Source: Erythroxylum novogranatense (taxonomy: Eukaryota; Streptophyta; Magnoliopsida; Malpighiales; Erythroxylaceae). From it: a stretch of DNA of 64,000 nucleotides. This document shows positions 57,420 through 64,000 of this stretch, one piece after another. Positions within the stretch are counted from its first letter, which is position 1. Each line of letters starts with the position of its first letter. The notes beneath the pieces were generated by a model that searched no databases, had not been told where the DNA came from, and saw nothing but the letters and a program-made list of their open reading frames with translations. Made by a program: the position numbers and the translations under genes. The stretch is taken from the NCBI GenBank assembly GCA_029891385.1, contig CM057233.1, forward strand, positions 49,988,063 through 50,052,062, read 5' to 3'.

Positions 57420-59340
57420 GTTTACCCATCATTTTGATTAAAGTTATCGTTTGACTCTCCTTATTTCGTTCTCTGTGTGGAATCCGTTACTATCTGCTCA
57501 AGAGAGAATCCACCATAACAATCATCGTCGTTCAGAGGTGAGTGTCTGTGTTATTTGTTTTAGCATTAGATGGGTATGCTATGTTTTGGTTGTTAGGTGA
57601 GTTCTGTTATGTTCACAGTCTTGCTCTTCCTTTTGGTGGGTTGTGCTGGGAGTTTGGTAGCAATAATTAGTTGTTTAGCATTTTTTCCCTCTAGTACAAG
57701 CATCCCCTTTGTGTTAATCTTTTATTAACATTTGCATTTCATGTTAGAGAATTAACAAGCATGAACCATTTGGTTTGGTAATATTTTCCTTTACAAGCCT
57801 TCACTCTTGTTCCAAGGGACTTGATTAAATTGGATGTTCTTTTTGTTTGATTATTCTCTATTAGCTTCTTGCTTTCTAATCTGGTTCAGAAATCATTTCG
57901 TGTGACTATTAGTCCTTAAATATTTACTATCGTTGCCTTGGTTATGAAGCAAACACTTTATATGCTTAAACAATTCAATTTGCCTTACAAGAAGCATTTT
58001 GAAATTAAAGGTGGATGCAAATCTGATACATTTAATTAAGTACTAGCTAAAATGGTTATAATGTTATCAAATCCCTTTTGCTTTTCCCTTGCTTTTATCA
58101 ATCACATGTCTTTATTTTTAGGGATATGTTAGACAAGATTGTAGAATGAAAAATTAGAGTTCAAATTTCTGATATGCAGGAATAGAAGACCATGCTTATT
58201 TATCTAAACATGCAGATTGTCTTTTGCTTTGTTAATCAAGTGGCCATAATGTTCATTATTGACCTTACAAATGCTCTCTTTCAATGGTTTCCAGCTGATC
58301 TCGATGGATGGACTCAAATTATTGTTGAGAAATAATAGAGTAGAGTTTTAGTGATTCACACGCTACATCATGAAAATAAAGTTAGTCTTTTAGTTGTTGT
58401 GGTTCAAAAAGCTCCAAAATTTCTACTTCTTTGTGTGTTGCAATCATCTTGAGCTCCTCCCTTACCTTGTCTTCTTCCTCATGAATTCAACATCCCGAGA
58501 TATGATTTTAATCAACCCCATCTTCATCTTCCTAAGTTCTTATGTTTTCCTGGAGATATACTCGAAAACTACGTGATCTAAATTTGTAGAAGCTTTGATC
58601 ATCTTTCCCTTTTTTCCAATATCTAGCAATCTCTGCAACTTACAAAATAATTCGGCCTTAATGTGTTGATAAAATATCAGCTCCATCGCACTATCCATGG
58701 CTTTTGAGAATTTAACTTCTGGGAAATCTACTGATAGACATTCAAGGCCATAGATTGCATTTTAACCCAATCATATATCTTATTTTCTTTTTTTCATCTT
58801 TTAAGTATGCAGATGGAATCATTATCATCGACAAATACAACTGTAAGTTCAAAGTTCAGCAACGTAGTTTACTATTGTTGGCTAAAGGCCCCCTTGAGAA
58901 CTTCATGGAGTGATCATAATCCTAGTCAAAGGTTTTATAGATGCCCTAATTATCCGTTGAGAATTTATTGTTATTAAATTAATGAAATTGAATGTTAAAC
59001 TTTCTTTAAGGTATTTTTTTAAACTAAAATTGAATTGAATATTTTAGGATGGAAGATGCAAGTTTTTCAAATGGTACGATGAAGAATTTAGTGAAAGAGC
59101 CATAAGTGATTCAAAATTTAAGTAGTGAATTATCAATGTCAAAGGAAGAGGTTAAAAGAAGCAGACAAAGGAGTTTGAAGAACAATTGAAACTTTCGAAG
59201 GAGGACATACATTTATTGAGAAAAGAGAAAAAAACAAATTAAGTGTATGTTAACATGAACATTGAAGTTGTAATAGGATTACCTATGGTTGTATTAATTT
59301 TTATTTGTAAATATGTTATGAGGATATTGTATTAAATTTG
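57420..59340 (+). pseudogene. Decayed small GRF zinc-finger gene
   Basis: A likely untranslated first exon ends at GTTCAGAG|GTGAGTG (donor at 57538). An acceptor (TATGCAG) precedes ATG 58813, which opens MESLSSTNTTVSSKFSNVVYYC and then WLKAPLRTSWSDHNPSQRFYRCPNYP, a GRF-type zinc finger. The fourth cysteine comes after an acceptor at 59048 (DGRCKFFKWYDEEFSERA). No normal GT donor puts these in frame: GTTGAG after TATCC shifts the frame. A stop follows FK soon after. In another frame lie a charged helix (EFEEQLKLSKEDIHLLRKEKK) and a hydrophobic tail, as in plant GRF proteins with coiled coil and membrane anchor. Most likely a pseudogene; function of the family is poorly known. Confidence 0.55.
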
Positions 59341-60308
59341 AACAATGTAATGGTTGATATAATTTCATATATCTTACAAAATTTTGATTTTGAATATATA
59401 ACTAATATACAATGGTTATGTTGTATAACAAATCATAATGAATATGATGTATATGAATAATATAATCTGTATATGAATTATATAACTCAGTTGAAAAACA
59501 ATTCTACTATATATAACCAACTCATAATTCATATAATGAATATATTGTGTATGAATAACAAAATTGGTATTTGGATTTATATACAATGAAGAATTTACTA
59601 GTTGCACATATAACTAATATACAATGAGAGAGGGTTGTATAACAAATCATAGACATAGACACACAGGAGATAGATTGACATAGACACAAAGAGAGAGGGT
59701 TGTATAACAAATCATATTAATTAACAAAATTATTTACATTGTATTTAAACATCACAAACATTCATATGGATACAACACAAATATGTATTCACTGTATGTA
59801 TACAACTAATCGATGTTTGCTTCATTTGTACTTGACTGTGTAAGATTAGGTTGTGATGATGAAGTCAATGAGGTTCTCCTTCTACTTACTTCAACTTATA
59901 AATGTTGTGAAATAATACTAGGATGTCCTTTGAATCGTAAACCCCTTCGCTAAAATGATAATTGAAACGTGTGCAGGTCAACATCTCCAAATTACTTTAC
60001 ATTGGCATCTGTAGGTGTACCAACCTACAAAATGGAAGAAAAAAATATTACAAACATACTTTGTAATTATTACAAGTTAGGGAAATTGATGAAAAACTTA
60101 AAGTTAGACAAATTGATAAAAAGTTACAATATTTCTTTATTAAGTCAGCCCAGCATTATCATTAACCAAATTCCCATTGCTTAACTATAATTATAATGAA
60201 AAACATCTTATAGTACAAATAATTTATAATATAAAACTAAAAAATAAATACATGTGAAGATCCCTTTGTTATATCCTGATTTAGTTAATTATATAATGTA
60301 TTCATATG
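59341..60308. other. AT-rich DNA with short dispersed repeats
   Basis: ATAACTAATATACAATG followed by GTTGTATAACAAATCATA occurs near 59400-59440 and again near 59613-59655. GAGAGAGGGTTGTATAACAA also recurs near 59690. No gene recognised; possibly remains of a small transposon. Confidence 0.35.
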
Positions 60309-60313
60309 ATTGA
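60309..60313 (+). other. Target-site duplication ATTGA (left of the solo LTR)
   Basis: ATTGA at 60309-60313 is repeated at 63541-63545, directly outside the two ends of the LTR. Confidence 0.85.
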
Positions 60314-63300
60314 TGCAGCACCCCACTCCCGCGATGACCCGAACCCGACATCGATGGTGATATCCGAGTCCGTGCCCCGCGAGGGTGATGTGCTAAAGCA
60401 CTCAATCTTTCAAAAACCCACAAATTTTTTTTCATAATCGATAACACAAAATGCAGAAATTGAAACTCAAATTGGGCCCACATTCATTCATAAACATTTT
60501 CACTTAACACAATTTTCAATAGCCATTTGGGCTCTTTCACAATTATAAAACATTTGTGTCATTTCAAAACACAATTTCATACAAAAAGATGAGGAATATA
60601 CAATTCAATACAAAATATGAAAAACACAAATACAGACGTGAACTGATCCCAACCTCTATCCTTCATTTGAATGCTGTAAGTATACTCCCGTTGGCCTAAC
60701 GGGGTATTCTTCTTAATCCTGAAAAAAATATTACAAATTTTGGGTAAGTTTTGTGAACTCAGTGAGTGTCCATCATCGATGGCTCACTCATCACATAACA
60801 CATACAATTCACATAATTCACATCAATTCATTAACATTCATAATGAATCACATATACTTAATCATTCATTTCTCATATTACATTCAACACATATTGCATT
60901 CAGAAATCATTCATATCATGAATATGCAGTGCATATGAGACTTTATTTTCAATTGTTATTTTGTTGACCGAGTGCCTAAACTATCCTGTATCCTTTGGAT
61001 ATCGGGCTCATTGATAACTGTCCCATATAGGGCTCATTAAACGTTGAGCCTGAGGCTCTGAATCATTTTTGAGCTCGAGGCTCTTTTTCACACGTTGAGT
61101 TGTAGCTCTGATCGGTGGCTACTCTTGTCACAACTGCCATTATGTTTCATGCATTCATGCAATGGAATGCATCACCTACATTGCCATTCCATTGCATGCA
61201 CTTATTCGATCACATTCACTTATCATCGAATCGTAGTCCGACATTCAACATATAGCTGAGTATTCACTCTTTCACTTGCATGCAATGCACATTCCGAAAA
61301 CACTTAGTTCACCTTATTTACATACAATGAGCACTTCAATAATTCAGATTATTCATCACAATCATCGGACCTTCTGTCTAGAATCCAAACACAATCAATC
61401 ACATTCATATACACATTCATCATATAGAGATCAATGTATACAAAATTCAAATAAAGCAGACAATAAAGTGAGACCATCTAGGTCTACTCACAGTACGCTC
61501 CAAAATAGCATTAGCTTCCCAATTCTGGAACACCTATATGCGGACACTTGACCTTGATTCTTCACCAAATGAAGAGATCTTTAGCTCAAATGGAAGCTCT
61601 TTTCTCCTCTACCTTATTCTCTTCTTGAACAACTTCAAAATCTCTCTTGAAGGCCAAAGAAATTAAAACCCTAGCTTCTTTTCACTTCCTTCTCTCATTC
61701 ATTTCTTTTTCATGTTCTCTCTCTCTTATCTCTTTTCTAATCCACTCATTTTGCTTCTCTAGAATCTTCTCATTCATGTTTCTCCTTTATTTATAAGCAA
61801 GACAAAACTTCTTCTTCCATTTATGCCCTTAATGAGTGAGAATTGTCCCATTTACCCTTTTATTTATGCCTTATGTCTTTTATACTTAAGTGTCTTACCA
61901 AAAGCACCCTTGTATATTCTAACATAACACTTTCTTCTAGAAGACTCTTCTCTATTGTCTTACCTTTCCAATGACACCAAAAGCATTCAAATCGGTTCAG
62001 TAGTATGAAAGTTATACTCCAATATCTCTGGACTGTTTTTATTTCGAGACAGTACTCTATACTCAACTTCCATCCAAAACTTTAAACTCTTAAAGTCTGA
62101 TTCAGAATTTTATTTCTCCATATAAGTTGTAGCCTTATTTTTCTAGTTTACCATTAAAAAAATCGTCTCATTTGGACTTCTACTGATCCAGAAAACATCA
62201 AAATACTGAAGTATATTCAGTGAGATAACATCAGTTCATATTATTGAAGAACACACTCACTGTACCCGTCCCACTCTTCTCAATAAATCTTTCTCCATTA
62301 GTTTCATATGTGTATGATTCTTTGTGGAGATGTATGGAAATGTCTTGCGAATCCAATGGTTTAAGAATCAAGTCATTTGGAGGTCTAGAAAAGACGTTAT
62401 GGCCAAAAGAATCTAACATGTTCATATCTTTACTCGTACTGTACATGTCTTAGCGCAATTGCTATAACTCTCACTACAGATGTCGGATTAACTTCGTTTT
62501 TGGACTATTGGAAAGAGGACTTCCAAATATACAACTTTCAGGAAGGCCTAAAAGGCCAATTCTATCGTCTATCCTCTATATGGTCTCACTTATGTATCAT
62601 CTCACTTTCTTTCATCTCATTTTCTTCTGTCTCCTTTCTATCGTTCACTTTTCCATCTTTCACTTTTCTATCGTCTACTTTCTTCCGTTTGCCTTTTATC
62701 GTCTGCTTTTTTTCGTCTGCTTTTTATCGTCTACTTTTTTTCCGTCTGCTTTTTTCCGTCTGCTTTTTTATCATCTACTTTTTTCCGTCTGCTTTTTACC
62801 GTCTACTTTTTTTCCGTCTGCTTTTTATCGTCTACTTTTTTCCGTCTGCTTTTTTTTGTCTACTTTTTTTTGTCTGCTTTTTACGTCCAGAACGTATCCA
62901 CTTATAAGAATCATAGCTTTTTACTCCAATGTCCAAAATTTACAAACTTTATACCGTTGGAAAGATAAAAGAAAGATCTACAACTTTACAGAAGGAAATT
63001 GTGCCAAAATCTATCTATATAAATCCCAAATTTGCCCCTAAATTTTTCGTTCATACACTAACACTGCACCCAATTCTTCACTTCATGACAATATTTGAGA
63101 CTCTTAGACACAGAATTGAAATTTGATGTCTTCATACAAAATGTAGCCATATATCTCTAGTTTAATCCAAATTAAGAATCATCTCGTTTGGATTTCTAGA
63201 GAAAACGTTGTGGCTAAAAGGCTGAAGCATATTCAGTGAATATTTTTCCAGATCACTACCAATCTTGTTTCTAAATCTTTCCTTATCACAACTCATACCA

Positions 63301-63540
63301 AGATCACTCTTTCTACTCCTTCTACTCCTCATTTTCAATAAAAACACATTTAATATCAATTATACCCGGAAGTTGTCAATGAATGCATGTACCACTTTTT
63401 ATGCGAAAACATTCCGTATTTATGTGCTTATATGCTAACATGATGCATGAGCAAGAAAATGCATTGTCTTAATTTCTCTTTGAGCTCGCATGTACTGAAA
63501 TTTTGGGTCATAACTCTTAATATGGGGACGGGATGTTACA
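60314..63540 (-). mobile_element. Solo Tekay-type LTR (3227 bp)
   Basis: It starts TGCAGCACCCCACTCC, homologous to the LTR start at 8149, and ends GACGGGATGTTACA. Both ends are flanked by ATTGA. The GAGCCTGAGGCTC / GAGCTCGAGGCTC cluster at 61030-61110 is shared with the other LTRs. No internal element sequence is attached, so the element was reduced to one LTR by recombination. A pyrimidine-rich repeat array at 62600-62885 is special to this copy. Confidence 0.85.
62600..62885. repeat. Pyrimidine-rich short tandem repeats in the solo LTR
   Basis: Imperfect repetition of CTTTTTATCGTCTACTTTT and TTTCCGTCTGCTTTT phrases at roughly 20-base steps. Phe/Ser/Cys-rich open frames across it are by-products of the repeat. 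Confidence 0.75.
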
Positions 63541-63545
63541 ATTGA

Positions 63546-64000
63546 AGTAACGTATACACATGTGAAGTGTTGGAACCCGATCCGGGAACCGGATCCCAAC
63601 CGAATCAACTTAACACTTTCACTCTATGCTTTGATACCATAGCTGTTGGATCCCGTTACCGAAACCCAACTACTTATACAGAACGGAAACCGAAGCAAAC
63701 GGAAACGAAGGGAAGCGGAAATTTCGGATCGATAACAAAATGCGGAAGCGAACAAATCTGAAAGTAGCGAAGCGGAAGCAAATGCAAATCGGAATCGAAA
63801 TACAAACGCAAGCGGAAGCAAAAGCTAATCGAATCAAACGAACAGATTCAATCGAATATAGCGAAGCGAAATAATCGAATCTGGATCACAAAGCGAACGA
63901 ATAAGCGGCGAGATCGAATCGAATGCAAATCGAATTGGATAGAAAACAAAGTAAGCAAACAAATCAATGTAAATCAAACACTTTCCGACATCCGTGCATA
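63546..64000 (-). mobile_element. Edge of another LTR element: primer site and LTR start
   Basis: GCTTTGATACCA at 63628-63639 is the complement of TGGTATCAAAGC, a tRNA-iMet primer site. TGTTGGATCCCG follows at 63644 as a candidate LTR start on the plus strand, so this would be a minus-strand element whose 5' LTR runs off the window. A related TGTTGGAACCCG occurs at about 63568. The rest is purine-rich with many GAAGCGGAA and AATCGAA phrases. Internal sequence to the left is almost absent. Confidence 0.5.

Noticed and set aside
62500..63041. Phe/Ser/Cys-rich membrane-like protein
   Set aside because: It is a translation of the pyrimidine repeat in the solo LTR.

Overview
This window is eukaryotic nuclear DNA from a flowering plant, most likely a eudicot. 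The evidence is a spliced pectin acetylesterase gene with GT-AG introns, several plant-specific retrotransposon lineages (Tekay, Tat, Athila, an Angela-like copia), a plant CACTA transposase, AT-rich intergenic DNA and long microsatellites. No bacterial, organellar or viral genome organisation is visible. I cannot name the species.

Layout. 1-11910 is a Ty3/gypsy chromovirus (Tekay type) on the minus strand, with long LTRs; the left LTR is cut by the window edge and a tRNA-like, inverted-repeat-bounded insert sits next to its inner end. 11911-39480 is a nest. The outermost layer is a CACTA (En/Spm) transposase on the minus strand, split into a C-terminal part (12593-14938) and an N-terminal part (35661-36814). 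Between these lies a Tat-lineage gypsy element (about 14939-35660) with a tRNA-Lys primer site, gag, protease, RT, two RNase H domains, integrase, a 111-bp tandem repeat array with higher-order periodicity, and an antisense ORF. Inside the Tat polyprotein gene, at 23321-32732, sits a 9.4 kb copia element with two 1.8 kb LTRs and the target duplication GCTAT.

39480-50800 holds AT-rich DNA, an (ATT)n tract, a scrambled Tekay copy in which integrase-chromodomain coding precedes protease-RT-RNase H coding and runs against the flanking LTR, and an Athila gag remnant. 50817-54611 is the one clearly intact host gene, a 12-exon pectin acetylesterase on the minus strand that I could join into a 413-residue protein. 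57400-59340 is a decayed small GRF zinc-finger gene on the plus strand. 60314-63540 is a solo Tekay-type LTR with target duplication ATTGA. The window ends in a primer-site and LTR start of another element.

How it fits together: this is a retrotransposon island next to a functional cell-wall gene. Every mobile element seen carries stops, frameshifts or catalytic losses, so none looks autonomous. I found no convincing new defence or biosynthetic system. The most unusual items are the permuted Tekay copy, the tRNA-like unit enclosed by perfect 30-bp inverted repeats, the higher-order repeat array beside the antisense ORF, an HSP90 codon fragment beside the CACTA transposase, and a regular array of AGTCGACT palindromes in the copia leader.
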